This document shows, piece after piece, positions 25,235 to 37,914 of a DNA stretch of 64,000 nt; position 1 is the first letter of the stretch, and each line of letters begins with the position of its first letter. This DNA is from Quercus robur. Lineage: Eukaryota > Streptophyta > Magnoliopsida > Fagales > Fagaceae. The translations under genes and the position numbers were made by a program. The notes under the pieces were generated by a model. The model searched no databases. It was not told the origin of the DNA and worked only from the letters and a program-made list of their open reading frames with translations. The stretch spans positions 52,488,343 to 52,552,342 of the forward strand of contig NC_065538.1 of the NCBI RefSeq assembly GCF_932294415.1. The letters are read 5' to 3'.

Positions 25235-25690
25235 CTAGGGGTGTCAACCAAGTCGTTGATCCACCAAAACCAAACTAATTCAACCTAACCTATCAGTTTG
25301 GGTCAGTTTTTAGAAGTTGATGAGTCAGTAAATTTGCCCAACCCGATCCACCTATATTTAATATATATTTTTTAAAAATATTACGTAATTTTATTATTTA
25401 TTCTTTTATTTATCAACCGAGTTAGGATAGAGATGTATGATATCCTACTAACTTTGAAGCACTAATAAAATTGTTTGTGTTAGTTTGGTAGTAAGCTCAG
25501 GCTTATTAGGTTATAAATTTTCTCTTATTTGTATCGGTGTTGTTTCTATTGGTATTGTTTGAATGCTCAATCATTTTTTTTTTTTTAATTCCAACCCGAT
25601 CTAGGTGGGCTAGGTTGGGTTAAATCTTTTTTCAACCTGAGGGTGGGTAGAATTGAAAATACTCCTCAACCCGAAGAAAAATATTAATTT
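25235..25690. repeat. Dispersed plant repeat, GGGGTGTCAACC type
   Basis: Starts AGGGGTGTCAACCAAG and carries several CCAACCCGA / GGTTGGGTT motifs. The right part (about 25440-25810) is deleted in block C. Such sequence is common as non-autonomous repeat DNA in plant genomes. I see no clear terminal repeats. Confidence 0.45.
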
Positions 25691-25708
25691 TGATTGAATT
25701 GTTTATGC

Positions 25709-26176
25709 TACAGGTACACCATAAGTATTATTAATTTTTCCATCATTTGAAAGCTCATTTAATTCAACACAATTCTTTGAAACACTTTCATGAACCTCAC
25801 TTGCAATCAAATCATCATCAACTTGTGCTATATTAAAACAAAAATTAAAAAAACAATCAACATCATATTATGTGATATATGAATTTTATTACAAATAAAA
25901 TGAAAATAATAATACATTCTTGAGACAATTCATTTAAGTCAAAACAATCCATTGGAACAAATTGATAAGCCTCACTTGCATCTACATTGTCATACATTGG
26001 TGCTATATTAAAACAAGATATTAAAATATAAACATCATATTCTATGATAAATGAAATGTAGATTTATAAATAAAATAAAATTATAATACCTTCTTGAAGG
26101 GGTTCATTTAAGTCAAAATAATATTTTGGAATAAAGTAATGGCTCTCACTTGCCACTACATTCTCATCTATTGATG
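25709..26176 (-). other. Array of 87-bp exon-like units with a DLNE motif (upstream of RLK1)
   Basis: On the minus strand, three units at 26176-26090, 26002-25916 and 25827-25741 are each 87 bases. The first two are bounded by TATAG| and |GTATT and separated by introns of 87-88 bases. All are in the same intron phase (1), so each would add 29 residues. Consensus: A-x-x-D-(D/E)-N-V-x-A-S-E, then F-V/I-P, then F-D-L-N-E-(P/L)-x-Q-E. The last unit has lost its donor and reads on to a TAA at 25709. DLNxxP is the form of the EAR repression motif, and the first unit has DLNEP. I do not recognise the gene; no start exon is evident. It is a decayed or unknown minus-strand gene end. Confidence 0.5.
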
Positions 26177-26560
26177 CTATAATACATGTATTAGAAATAA
26201 AAATTAACATCATATTAATTTTAGTGCTATATAAAAACAATTATAAAATAAGATTTGGTGAGAAATAAAAGTGGAAGGGAGAGAAATGTGTTAAGAGGGA
26301 AATTTTGTCCAAAGATTAAAGAGCCCTCAGTCGGCGCTAGTCGTGTCCCATATTAAGAGGGTAAATTTGTCCAATTCTTCCTTACAAGTCATGTAATGCT
26401 TTTTCTCTAATTTGCTTTTTATTTATGTAGGACCCACCAAGGAGAACCTCAACAAACAAGCACCCTCCGGTGCTTGTTAACATTCTCCATAAACATATAC
26501 TGTAGAAGTCCCTTGTGAGTTGTGATAGCCTCTGATACTCCAAACTCCAGAGAGCCTTCT

Positions 26561-29500
26561 ATGTCTCCCTTCACACTCATGATGCTAACTAAAAGGCGAT
26601 CCATTCTCCTGCTCTTGGCTTTTCTGTTAGTGCAACCATGCATACTTCACTTGTCTCACTCTTCCAACAACTTTACAGATCAATCAGCTCTCATTGCCTT
26701 CAAATCTGAAATCAGTTTTCATCCAAATGATACTATCTTCTCTGCTGGTAACTGGTCCACAACAACAAACTTCTGTGAGTGGTTTGGGGTCTCTTGCAGC
26801 CGACGCAGACAAAGAGTCACAGCCTTGAACCTTTCCTATGTGGATCTTCACGGCACCATCTCCCCTCATATTGGCAACCTCTCCTTCCTGGTCTCACTTG
26901 ATCTTCAAAGCAACAGCTTCTCTGGTTTTCTGCCACATGAGATTGGTAATCTACACCGCTTGAGGGAACTTCGGTTGTCAAACAACCTATTGGAAGGTAG
27001 TATTCCTCCGACTCTACATAATTGCCAGAAGCTTGAAGTTTTATTTCTTTATGGAAACAACTTAAATGGTAGCATACCTAAAGATTTAGGCATGTTACCA
27101 AGGGTTCGCAAAATAGCACTTAATTCAAACAAACTTATGGGTACAATTCCATCGTCCCTCGGCAATATGTCGTCATTAGAGTTCTTGTATTTGCATGACA
27201 ATAGCCTCACCGGTGCATTTCCTCTTGTCATCTTTAACTTGTCTTCTCTAAAGAGTATTTCTATTGGATTAAATAACCTCTCAGGAACCCTCCCAGTGGA
27301 TCTTTGTAGCCATTGTCCTAATCTTCAAGGACTGTATATTTCCCACAACAGATTCAGCGGTAAGCTTCCCTCACAGTTTAATAACTGCAGAGAGCTTTTA
27401 GATTTATCTCTATCATACAATATGTTTGATGGAAGTATTTCAAAAGGTTTTGGGAGTTTAAAAAAGCTTGAAAGCCTCTATCTTGGAGGTAACAACTTAA
27501 TTGGAAACATTCCTCCTATCATAAGCAATTTATCGATGTTACAAGGGTTTTATGCTGAAAGAAACAACATTAAAGGAAGCATGCCAAGTGATTTATGGCG
27601 TCTCCACAATCTGAAGAAACTGTATATTTTTTATAACGATCTCACTGGGACAATACCCCAAAATATTTTCAACATTACCTCTCTACAAACACTCAACTTG
27701 ATGGGTAATTCCTTGTCTGGAAATCTTTCATTAGATACTAGGATCCCTTGCCCTAATCTTAGAAGGTTGCTTCTTGATGACAACAACATTAGCGGTCGTA
27801 TCCCATCATATCTTTTAAATTGTTCCAACCTCGTCTTAGTAGATTTATCTGGAAATTTACTCTCTGGGCCTATACCTCGTCTTGGAAACTTGAAATATCT
27901 CAATTACTTGGGTCTAGGTGATAATCAACTAACAGAGGAGTCTGGGCATCAAGAGCATAGTTTTCTTACATCTTTAACCAGTTGCACATCTTTAGAGTTG
28001 CTAGATATTTCCACCAATCACTTGAATATTACAATTCCGGAAACCATTGGAAATTTTTCGGCTTCGCTTAAAATCATTAGTGCAGGTCAAAGCCAAATAA
28101 AGGGTCAAATTCCAATGGGAATCGGTTCCTTGAAAAATTTGACCTTGCTTGATTTGAGCTATAACAATTTGTCTGGAAATTTACCGTCAACATTAGGGGG
28201 ATTAGAGGAATTGCAAAGATTGCATCTTAGTGACAATAATATTGGAGGAAACATTCCAGAAGAGCTTTGTCAACTAAACAAGCTAGGAGAACTACTTCTC
28301 TCAAATAACAAAATTTCTGGATCCATCCCGAATTGCATTGGAAACCTCAATCTTTTGCAGAGATTAAACTTGAGTTATAACAAACTGACATCATCAATCC
28401 CATTGAATGTGTGGAATCTTGAAAATATGCTGTTCTTGGATTTATCATCAAATTCCCTCTACGGATCTTTGTCTCCAAACATGAAAAAACTCAGAGCTAT
28501 TGTGTACTTGAATTTATCTCATAACCAAATTACTGGAAAAGTTCCAAGTATCATTGGTGCTTTTGAAAGTCTTAGTAATCTTGATTTGTCAAAGAATTCA
28601 TTTCAAGGAGACATTCCAGATTCTTTTGGGCAATTGAAAGGAATGGATTTGCTGGACCTCTCTAACAATAATCTCTCAGGTGCAATTCCTAAGTCTCTTG
28701 AGGCACTTCGGTTTCTCAAGTATTTGAATTTGTCGTTCAATAAGTTATCAGGAGAGATACCATCTGGTGGACCTTTTGCAAACTTCAAGGCAAAATCATT
28801 TTTAGGTAATGAAGCACTTTGTGGGAATTCAATTTTTGGAGTTCCACCTTGCACAAGTCCCAGTTCTAAAGGAGCAAGGATGAAACAACTTTTGCTCAAA
28901 TATATTATTCCCAGCATTGCATCAATTATAATCTTTGCAATGCTTGTCATTATGCTAAGAAGACATCCACAACATAACATGCAAATTCCAAGTTCACTTT
29001 TCACATTACCTACAGTGGATTGGAGAATGATATCATATCAAGAACTTTGTCGTGGGACAAACAACTTTTGTGAAAGCAACTTGCTTGGAATTGGAGGGTT
29101 TGGTACTGTATACAAAGGGATACTGTTTGATGGGACTACTGTTGCTGTAAAAGTTCTAAACCTGCATTTGGAGGGTGCTTTTAAAAGTTTTGATGCCGAA
29201 TGCAAGGTGTTAAGGGCATTACGACATAGGAATCTGGTTAAAGTTATTAGTGTATGCTCCAGTCCCAAGTTTAAAGCTTTGGTGTTGCAGTACATGTCAA
29301 ATTATAGCCTTGAAAAGTGGATATACTCTCACAACTACTGCTTGAAGCTTGTTCAAAGAGTAGGCATTATGGTTGATGTTGCATCTGCATTAGATTATCT
29401 CCATAATGGTCAATTAGAATCCGTGGTGCACTGTGATTTGAAGCCTAGCAATATTCTTTTGGATGAGGACATGGTTGCACATGTTGGAGACTTTGGCATT

Positions 29501-30634
29501 GCAAAGATTTTAGCTGAAAACAAGGACGCAACCCAAACCAGAACCATTGGTACAATTGGCTACATCGCACCAGGTATACATGAAATCATCTCAATTCATT
29601 TAATTTCTTGGCTAATTTCGTGAATAACATTAGTAGTGGCTAATTTTAGGAATAAGAATGTTGCATGGTAGTTCAAACCAGCTCGTAATCTAGTTGCATT
29701 AGATTAATAATTTGTTTTATCTAGTCAAATACAATTTAATTCAACAAATACAATTTAATCCAATAGTACTTCAATACTAGTCTCGTAAATGCATCCATGG
29801 TATTGATATGGCTTATTGCTTAGTCTATGTAAAATAGAAAAAAGCCTCACATTTTACCTAATAAATCTCAAAAACCTCCTACATCAACCAATGTAAAATT
29901 GTGCAAAATTCTACCTTTGCTACAGTGTAAATATACACAATTCTGTAGCTTTGCAAATGCATATTTTAATAATTCTTTACTTCCCATGAGGAAGAGAGAG
30001 ATATGAATTAAACTAATAATAAAAAAATTAGTAAATAAATAGTATTTTAATGAAAAGTAGTGTAAAATAGATAATTTAATGTTGGGTATTTTGAAAAGTA
30101 AGTATGTAATATAGAAAAAAAATAATAGGTTCATATACCAAAATAGAAAACTTTTGAACGAGCTAATGCAAATGTTCTACCTGTTTATAGCCATCAACAA
30201 TATACAAAGGTATTACTCAAAAAAAGAAAAGAAAAGAAAAAAAACAATATACAAAGGTAATGATCTCAGTAGATTAGTTTTCCTAAATTGACTATAAAAG
30301 TTTAGTTATGGTGATCAATCTCCAAGGCACATTTTGAAGTCTAACTTAAATGAAGACACAAATGAATATGTAGATATGAAGGAGTGTTCATATTTGGCTC
30401 GGGAGCTAAACATAATTCCAAAAGTATATAACCAATATTGAGGACACAAATTTCTTCATAAATTTTCAATAAAAGTTTTACATAGACCTGCCACTAATAC
30501 CACTTTTATTATTTACAAATCACAACCTACCACATTAATGATTGTGAAAAAGTACACAACATTATGCATTAAGCCAGACAATCATTCCTAATAACAAAGT
30601 TAAACCATAAGGACATAATAGCAAATGGACACAA

Positions 30635-30665
<31 letters not shown>

Positions 30666-31207
30666 CAATTGATGGATTATGGATGGATACAGTTAAAATA
30701 TTTTTTATTTTATTTTATTTTAAATCCTTGTATGAATGGGGTGTGGGTGTGTGTACCCACTAAAAGTTTTTATTTGTAGAGTTTTTACTTTGTTTGGACA
30801 AACATGTGGATCATTAACTTAAAATTTTGTTGACATATATGAGTATGACAGAGTATGGTTCTGAAGGGAGAGTATTCACCAAATGTGACATTTATAGCTA
30901 TGGGATAATATTGTTGGAGATGATCACAAGAAAGAAACCTACCGATGAAATGTTTGTTGGAGAACTAGGTATGAGGCAATGGATTGCTTCACTTCCTGAC
31001 AGAATGGAAGTTGTGGATGATGGTTTGCTTAGTATAGAAGATGGAAGAAATGTAACTGTCATGCAAACTATCCTTTCATCTATCTTGGAATTAGGCTTGA
31101 GGTGTTCTGAAGAATTACCAGATGAAAGACCTGAAATCAAGGACGTGGTGGCCAAGGTTAACAAAATCAAATTGACACTACTTGGAAACAGAAATAGGGG
31201 TGTCTGA
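26561..31207 (+). CDS. LRR receptor-like kinase, subfamily XII type (RLK1), two exons
   Basis: Exon 1 is 26561-29573 and exon 2 is 30852-31207, joined at CCAG|GTATAC and GACAG|AGTATGG to restore the APE motif, giving 1122 residues. Signal peptide (KRR then a leucine-rich core, residues 11-30), LRR N-cap with C..W.GVSC near residue 79, 27 leucine-rich repeats with the plant L(S/D)G.IP pattern, C-cap, transmembrane helix near 781-800, then a kinase: GIGGFG 843-848, ATP lysine K864, HCD 957-959 (non-RD), DFG D977-G979, APE 1003-1005. This architecture, the non-RD kinase and the single intron at the APE match the class holding FLS2, EFR and Xa21, plasma-membrane immune receptors for microbial molecules. 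Closest named type: At3g47570-like. Its ligand is unknown. The frame before 26561 continues to a GTG but has no ATG in this copy. A near-identical second copy starts at 62064. Confidence 0.93.
29574..30851 (+). other. Intron of RLK1 (1278 bases)
   Basis: Starts GTATAC and ends ATGACAG. Reading through it would stop translation 14 codons later and remove the kinase C-lobe. It contains a TA microsatellite at 30640-30665. No element or gene is seen inside. Confidence 0.85.
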
Positions 31208-31381
31208 TATTTACGTTATTGCTCAATTTTTTTTTTCAAGGTGTAATTTTGTTACCCTAGTTTGGTATGTCATCTAATTTTATAAGCTTTACAAGTAGTA
31301 TGTTACTCGGGACCAAAATTAGTCAAAATTATCTCAAGTTATTAGTATTTGTAGTTAATATGCCAAGCTTTTAAATTATTG

Positions 31382-31387
31382 AATAAA
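31382..31387 (+). terminator. Candidate polyadenylation signal of RLK1
   Basis: AATAAA, 175 bases after the RLK1 stop, in T-rich DNA. Confidence 0.4.
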
Positions 31388-31649
31388 GATATTCGGTTTG
31401 ACATTCTAAAATCTTTTTGAATATGAAAATCCATACTCCTAGTTTCAATAGGAAAAGATTGACAAACGAAAAATTTCATACTCCACGCCCGCAATGCGTG
31501 TGGTTGTATGTGCTTGTAGCAGCTATATGAAGGGCATTAGTACCAACTGTATGAAGGACCGACAAATACAATTACACAAATGTTTGCTGGCAATAAGTTG
31601 AGCACGTTTTTTTTTATTTTTATTTTATTTTTTTGCTTAATAACCTAAG

Positions 31650-31890
31650 CACGATTTGAAAGAAGGTTTAGCTTGAACTTGATCTTCTAGAATTTAGCAA
31701 AAAGAAGCCCTTTAGTGAAAATATGGGCTAACTCGTGGGGTACATAGCATCATAATGCCACCATAAAAATACCCTTTCCTTAACAAAAAGGAAATCAATC
31801 TTAACTTGCTTCATCCTAGCTCAAAACACAAAATTTTATAGACAAATATATGTCATACCAATATTATCACAATAAAAATGATTAAACTTG
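31650..31890 (-). pseudogene. Ty1/Copia RNase H end, relic
   Basis: On the minus strand, fragments of the copia C-terminal region can be read: CDNIG.TYI, then an A-R-M-K-Q-V-K-I-D-F-FVKERV stretch (family form ART.HIEID.HFVR), and after decay a remnant of the A-D-IFTK-PL end. Several stops and frame changes are present. No LTRs are visible. It lies 450 bases after RLK1. Confidence 0.6.
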
Positions 31891-33495
31891 GAAAGAAACA
31901 TGTACAACATGTAATATTAGACGAAACTAAATTGTATCTCAGATATCAAACTAAATGCTAAAGAATAATATTCTCTGCTTTCATGTTCGATTTCTCATGT
32001 GTTTGTTTTGTTGTTTGTTAGTATTCATCTTATATGACTTATTCTCATTGATTTATTTTTCTATGAAAATAAGTTTTGGAAAAAATAATAATATGTAGAA
32101 AAAAAATTGAGCCTTTAAAAAATTATACATTTTTTGTTTCTTTTTTCTTCTTTTTAAAAAGATTAAACCAATCTTTTTATTTATTTATTTATTTTTTGAG
32201 ATGGATTAAACCAATCATTAACATAGCAAACTATGACAAAAGATTTTTCCGCCTAGAAAGTAGAAAGGTGCAATATACCAATACAGAGCATTTATGTAAC
32301 ATAAACAACCATTCCTATTAGCATTTGAATAAACTTTGCATTGGGGCTTTGTAATATTGTGAAACTTGGTCAATAGTATCCTTTTCCAAGGACCAAAGCA
32401 GAATTTTAGCTTTGGGGTTCAAAGTGTGAATCGGAATTGTTTACCCAGTATTAAAATTCAAAATTAAATTACAATATCAAAAATAAATCTAATTTCCATT
32501 CAATATAAATAAAAGAAAATACACAAAATAATCGTTTACCAATACATTTCATATCATTTATCAACCACGCTCATTTTTCGTTCAAGTTTAAAATCTTCTA
32601 CAGTTGTTTTTTTCTTAAAAAAGAAAATTGCAGCGTAATTTACTATAATGCCCAAGCAAATACTTTTATTACATTGGGTTTGGAGTTGAATTAGCGGTTA
32701 ATTGGAGTCAATGAGTAAATTTTAAACTTGTAGACTCCACTGAAATGAAGTTTCTGAATGAAATTTTAGAGAAAAGCCATGTCAGAAGCAACAAGCTAAC
32801 CGAAATGAAGTTTTTGTTTCTTAGGCTTTGCAATCCATATCTGAAAATTTTGAATTAAGGATTCTGAACTATAAACTTAATCCCAACTCAAGCACATAAG
32901 CATATATGATTCATGTTTGACTGCAATCCTATACTTATGCCATGCTCATAAATAGTTTAATAGCAGGTGTGAAGGCTATATTGGGACATTCTACAATGAA
33001 AGCACATCAAGACTTTATTGTACATTGATTTTCCATTATAACGCACACCATTCAGATCTATTGGGAATTGGGATAATGGGATATTTTTCTTACAATAGTG
33101 AAGCTGTTTCTGCATAATACCAACTACCTCAAGTAAAACAAGCTATATAATAAGACCCACCTTTACAAAACCAAATAAACAGTGCCTAAAAATATATAGT
33201 AATTAAATACCACCCTAAAAATAAACGGGCAAAGTTGCAAAGAAGCCAGTTTGGCAAAACCTTTGGAGCGCCACACTAACATGAACTCACAGCCCCTAAT
33301 CATCAGAACGCAAAGTCACGACAATTTTGGAAAAACTGAATCTTTACGAAGCTTTTCAACGAGCACTTTTTGTGCCGTTAAAAAAAAATAATAATAAAAG
33401 AACAAAATTGGTACTGACATTATTCCTGCATTCGAAGTCCTATCCTTAAATAATTAAACCAAAAGCCTAATTTGTGACCAAGTGATAACTCTTCT
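31891..33495. other. No recognisable gene
   Basis: AT-rich, without clear coding potential. There are local TTTATTTATTTA runs near 32180. Confidence 0.5.
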
Positions 33496-33497
33496 TA

Positions 33498-33678
33498 GAG
33501 TCTGTTTGGGATCCACTTATTTTGCTAAAAAGTACGGTAGATAAAAGTAAAAGTAAGCTGAAATAGTACAATGTAACCCATAAATAGTATCAAAAGTGCA
33601 GTGGGGTCCATGAATAATAATAAAAATACGTTAAATAGTAAAATAAGTTAGTAAAATTTTTTTTTGCCAAACAAACAC
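33498..33678. mobile_element. MITE-like element with short inverted ends
   Basis: Left end GAGTCTGTTTGG and right end CCAAACAAACAC are nearly inverted copies, flanked by TA on both sides. It is about 180 bases long and non-coding. The size and ends fit a miniature inverted-repeat element; the TA flank suggests a Tc1/mariner-like origin, but the duplication is too short to be sure. Confidence 0.5.
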
Positions 33679-34185
33679 TAAATATATATATTTTTTTAAT
33701 CTGAATTTAATCCAAGGTGGAGAAAGATTTTGTAAGGCGTGACAAATCGGACATTGATAAAAATAAAATAAAATAAATCAACCCAACCAAACAATCCGGA
33801 TCCTAATCAAACTATACACGTGATGTGGCTCTACATTAATTAATGATTGCTGAGAATTTTTTATCTCCTTATCAGTCTCTTTTATACATCTTCTCTCGCA
33901 GGTCAAGAGATAACACTAATCTTTTAAAAACGGCCTCAACTCGGCTCAATTTCTTTAAAAAGACACCTAGCCCGGCTTATTTCTCTAACAAGTAACAAAC
34001 CCAAGGCCAGCCTCACTACAAATCTGAGTCCAATCATCTACACAGCTAAACCCATCAAAATTCTTAAAGCCCAACCCAATTACAATAACCTAAACCCAGG
34101 CCCAAATCCCAACTCCCAACTTTACATATTTACACTGACAACCCCCAAATCCTAACAACTACACGAACACACCCTTCTCACCCAG

Positions 34186-34401
34186 GAAGTTTACCTGATG
34201 ACATTGAAGTTTGCATTGGGGGTATTGATTCCATTGCATCAGAAAATGCGTCAGCAGTAGAGATTAGCTTGTCAAGGGAAATAATAATTACAATTGGATG
34301 CTGGCTTGGTAACGAAGAACAAACAAAGACACTTCTATCTTCAAGAAGATTTTCCGACGGGACTTTTGGTGATCAGTTATTTGAGCAATTGGTTCGACAT
34401 G
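34186..34401 (+). other. Isolated 216-bp exon-like open frame
   Basis: Between CACCCAG| and |GTATGT the frame is open for 216 bases, starting SLPDDIEVCIGG and containing EISLSREIIITIGCWLGNEE and FGDQLFEQLVRHG. The GCWL and G-D-x-x-F-x-x-(V/L)-L-x-x-(H)-x-G spacing loosely recalls plant THADA-like (DUF2428) proteins, but I am not sure. No neighbouring exons are found, so it is probably a gene fragment. Confidence 0.3.
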
Positions 34402-34904
34402 GTATGTATATGCTGATTTATATTCTTTATTTTACTGTTGATAATTTTTTTCTATCAATATATATTTTTTCCTTGGGAGTTTGAATGGGAAGCCTTTAAA
34501 AGCTTCTGGCTTGTCATTTCCACAAAGCTAATGATACTGCATTACTTTTAATTATCAGTATCATCTCCACCACTACTACTACTACCAGATTTCATATATT
34601 TTTCTTTCCAAACCTCTGATTCTTTTGTTTCAATGCAAACTATGCTTTGATCATTTTAGTTCTGTTTTTGAATCTTTTCCTGATATGTTAAACTCTTGAC
34701 GTTTGCATTTTGCATGTGTTTTGATTTTCAAAAGATTATTTGTTGTTGGTAGTCGATACTTGTTTAGCACACCACAATTTAACTTGATCCACTTTCACAC
34801 TGTATCTGTATGGTTCTTCTATCTTTTAAGCTTAATTCCTCTCCCCTTCCAACCCTTCTCCCCTTTCCGTCACCCGGTGTAGGGTATCCCCAGGTGAAAT
34901 GCTA

Positions 34905-35125
34905 AAAACTAGACATGGAAAAATGGGTCAAAATTATCTGACCCGACCTGAATCGAACCTGATTTTTGACCCAAAGCAAAAATGGATTGACCCGTGACCC
35001 AACCAGTGTTTTTTGCGGGTCAACCCAGCCTGACCCGAACTCAATTTTTTTGACCTGAAGCAAAAACGGGTTGACCCGTGACCCAACCGGTGTTTTTTGC
35101 AAGTCAACCCGACCCAAACCGAACC
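34905..35125. repeat. GGGTCA-type dispersed repeat with internal duplication
   Basis: Two copies of about 85 bases containing TTGACCCGTGACCCAACC(A/G)GTGTTTTTTGC, in DNA rich in GACCCG and GGGTCAA. The minus-strand frame over it is a by-product. Confidence 0.6.
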
Positions 35126-35364
35126 AGAACCATTTTTTTAAAACTTTTTTTTTTTTGGTAAAAAAAAAAGTAAAATTAAGACAATATTGGTTTAATTGTT
35201 TGTTGTAAGTTCTAAGGAAACAATTGATACATTTACATAATTGCATGTAAATTAATTGAAAAATAAATGGTTGAGTATTCTGTAATGAGTAAAGATTTTT
35301 AGATATCAAATAGCAAAATACATGCCAAGATAATTTGGTTACAGTAGAGTTAAAAACATAAATT

Positions 35365-35590
35365 TAAAATTGTAGACATATGTGAGAAACATTTACAAGT
35401 GTGAAAATAGAAAAAAAAAAGTCAGAAAATGATTACATTGACCATTAACTTAGAGAACCTAACATATATGAAATTTTAAATTGTATACATATGTGAGAAT
35501 CATTTACAAGTGTGAAAATAGAAAAAAGGAGTTAGAAAATGATTACATTGACCATCAACTTAGAGAACCTAACATATATGAAATTGTATT
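35365..35590. repeat. Two-copy tandem repeat, 111-bp period
   Basis: ACATATGTGAGAA(A/T)CATTTACAAG at 35376 recurs at 35487, followed in both by AGAGAACCTAACATATATGA. Non-coding. Confidence 0.75.
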
Positions 35591-36189
35591 CCTAACATAA
35601 TTTATTCCTTTTATCTTCTTCTTCTTCTTTTACCTCTTTATTTTAACTTAAGAAAAGAGAGGGTTGCACTCACTATCCTCCAAAGTAATATTGTACAGAG
35701 ATCTTTGTCTGTCTTGCTATTTTCTACTTACTATTTGAGTTTGTGTAGGTGGCATACCCTTGCCAATATTTTCTGAGTGATGACTAGCCAAAGAAAAGTT
35801 CTCTTTGGTTGATTTATTTATTCTCTCTTCATTTCCTGGTGCAACATTCCAAGGATGCAATGGATTGAGTGTCAAGTATCAGGTAAAATTAATAATGGCT
35901 TTGGGATACTAGTTGCAATTCAAATACGTCTTATGTTTCTTGGTAGAAATGATAAGCATACCTGGTCACTTATCCATATAGGCGATCTTTTCCACGTTCA
36001 CTGCTTGCTCATCAAGCTGACCAGTGTTTTTTGTAATCTCTTCATGAGGTATGGTCATCTTCTTGAACCATTTCACAAACAATTCATGAGGAAAATTCAA
36101 CTGATGCATGCATCTCGTGTTCTTGTTCGAGTTCGACTGACAAGGTTTTTAGGCCCGTTGTAATTATCAAAGAAGTGGTACATTGTATG
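35591..36189. other. Left flank of block B, no gene seen
   Basis: No recognised gene. Its end (CATTGTATGT before AAGTCAAACC) is the uninterrupted equivalent of the Tat insertion point in block A, if the duplication extends this far. Confidence 0.4.
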
Positions 36190-37914
36190 TAAGTCAAACC
36201 TTTTGCAGTTGTAATTTTCAAATATAAGCTTTTACCTTGATCAAAAGATTGTGGCCCATAATCATATAGGTATAAACCCTCCAAAAACTCTTTCACCAGA
36301 AAAATGGAATGGTTGCTCGCTCTTGACTTGTGGGCCTTCTCCCAAAATTTTAAAAGAAAAAGTAAATAAATAAATAAAAAGGTCTTCTTAACATGAAACA
36401 TTTATAACATCATCTGGGAATCTGTTAGGGGAATACTTGCCTACTAAAAAATTAAAAAAAAAAAAAAGATCAAAAGCATATGAAAAAACATGGGCCCAAT
36501 AAAATCACCTTACACTAGAGGGTTGGGCTTTGATTCTCTCTAAAAATCATGTAGTCTTTTTTTCCCCCTACTAAAAATCATGTTGTTAAAAATCCATCAT
36601 AACATATTTAGCCCAAAAGCCCATTGATTCAATTCCCTTACTAGAATACATGATGTGGGCCAAAAAAGTGCAATAAATATCCTCACCAACCGGGCGCAAA
36701 AATTCCAAGGAACCGGCTTCACGCAAATCCAAATGAAAGGCTACCTAGGCCACCCATCTATTAATCAAGATTCAGTTTACACTGAATGATAGGCCATGAA
36801 AAAGAATGGCATAGCCTAGTCGAAGACAGGAAAATTATATAGCAAATAGACAAACCGAACGGTAGTTATACTGTTTAACTCCTTGTTTAGTCCAATCAAA
36901 AAAAAAAAAAAAAAACTCCTTGTTTAGATAGAACCACGTGCGCAGCAAGACAATCTACAATAAAGAACAATACATTAGGCTAAGGTATAAGAAGATGGAC
37001 ACAAGGCGAACATGATTGTCTTCTTTATTTATAGGGAAAGGGATGGCTTAGCTTTAAATCTAAGTTTTTAACTTTCTTCTGAAGCTAAGGGTGGAGATAA
37101 GCCTATTAGATAAGCTGGAACGGGTTTGGTAATGATTCCCATTTGAAATTTGAAAGGAAGTTGAAGATGTTGAACTTATGTTACTTTTTGCACCTGTTTG
37201 GTGTTTTGGCTACAACTTTCTACTCAAAATTCCAATTGATTAGGAATTGGTGTTTTTTGAAAGGAAATTTAATTCTCTACAACTTTTCTAGAAATAAAGA
37301 AAACCAAATTTCAATTTTATCCAAGCCAAAAATGCGATTTAAGTTGCTGCTGAAAATAGTAACATTTTTTAGCGTTTTTTGTTATGTTTGAATTTTTACA
37401 TGGATTGTATCTTTTTTCTATCCAACTTGTTTTTCAAAAGAGCAGATAAGATGCCATAAAGGAAAACCCCTTTTATTATTTTTTAAAAAATAATAAAATA
37501 AAATGAAATACAATCAAAATTCACACTTAATTAATTCTTGTTGGAACCAATCAAAATTAAGTATTTAAAATAAGATGTGATCGGGGCCCATTGTGTAGGT
37601 GAGCCACGATCATTGAAAATTGTTTGTATGATAACTTTTGATTAGGTGGTCTGATTAAGGCCCATGACATACCATTGTGATCATTAGAGCATCAATTTTT
37701 GTTTTGTATCACATATTTGAAGATCTAACTGTTGAAATTATTATCATACCCTTGGTGCAAAATTACTATTTTGCCTTGAATATCGGTTAAATGTAAGTTG
37801 TAAAATGGAGTGTCTACAGAATGCCTCTCATTGACAGAGCTTGAAAAGCAAATGTCAATGTAAAAGAAAGACACCAAATTCCAATGTTTGATGAAAATTT
37901 GTGAAAGTACAGGA

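Larger units (their letters stand above)
7162..28500 (+). repeat. Block A of a large segmental duplication
   Basis: Positions 7162-13470 match block B (36190-45660), and 11947 to at least 28490 match block C (53071-64000). The order is the same, all copies lie in direct orientation, and by eye they differ by only a few percent outside indels. Shared landmarks are the stretch starting TCAAAAGATTG near 7213, the minisatellite, the NUP98-like fragment, the GA-rich leader repeats, the tandem repeats near 23.3 kb, the mini-exon array and the receptor kinase. The 15.36-23.28 kb part (cyclin-L and TOPLESS relics) is missing from C. The left limit is hidden by the Tat insertion. Confidence 0.85.

Noticed and set aside
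26522..26560. GTG start for RLK1
   Set aside because: Plant nuclear genes start at ATG. The ATG at 26561 is followed by a good signal peptide and is shared with RLK2.
28603..29295. Minus-strand frames opposite the receptor kinase
   Set aside because: They are shadows of the strongly coding plus strand.
34902..35309. 135-codon minus-strand frame
   Set aside because: It covers the GGGTCA repeat and repeats its own peptide (PVGSRVNPFLLQVK / LVGSRVNPFLLWVK); a by-product of the repeat.
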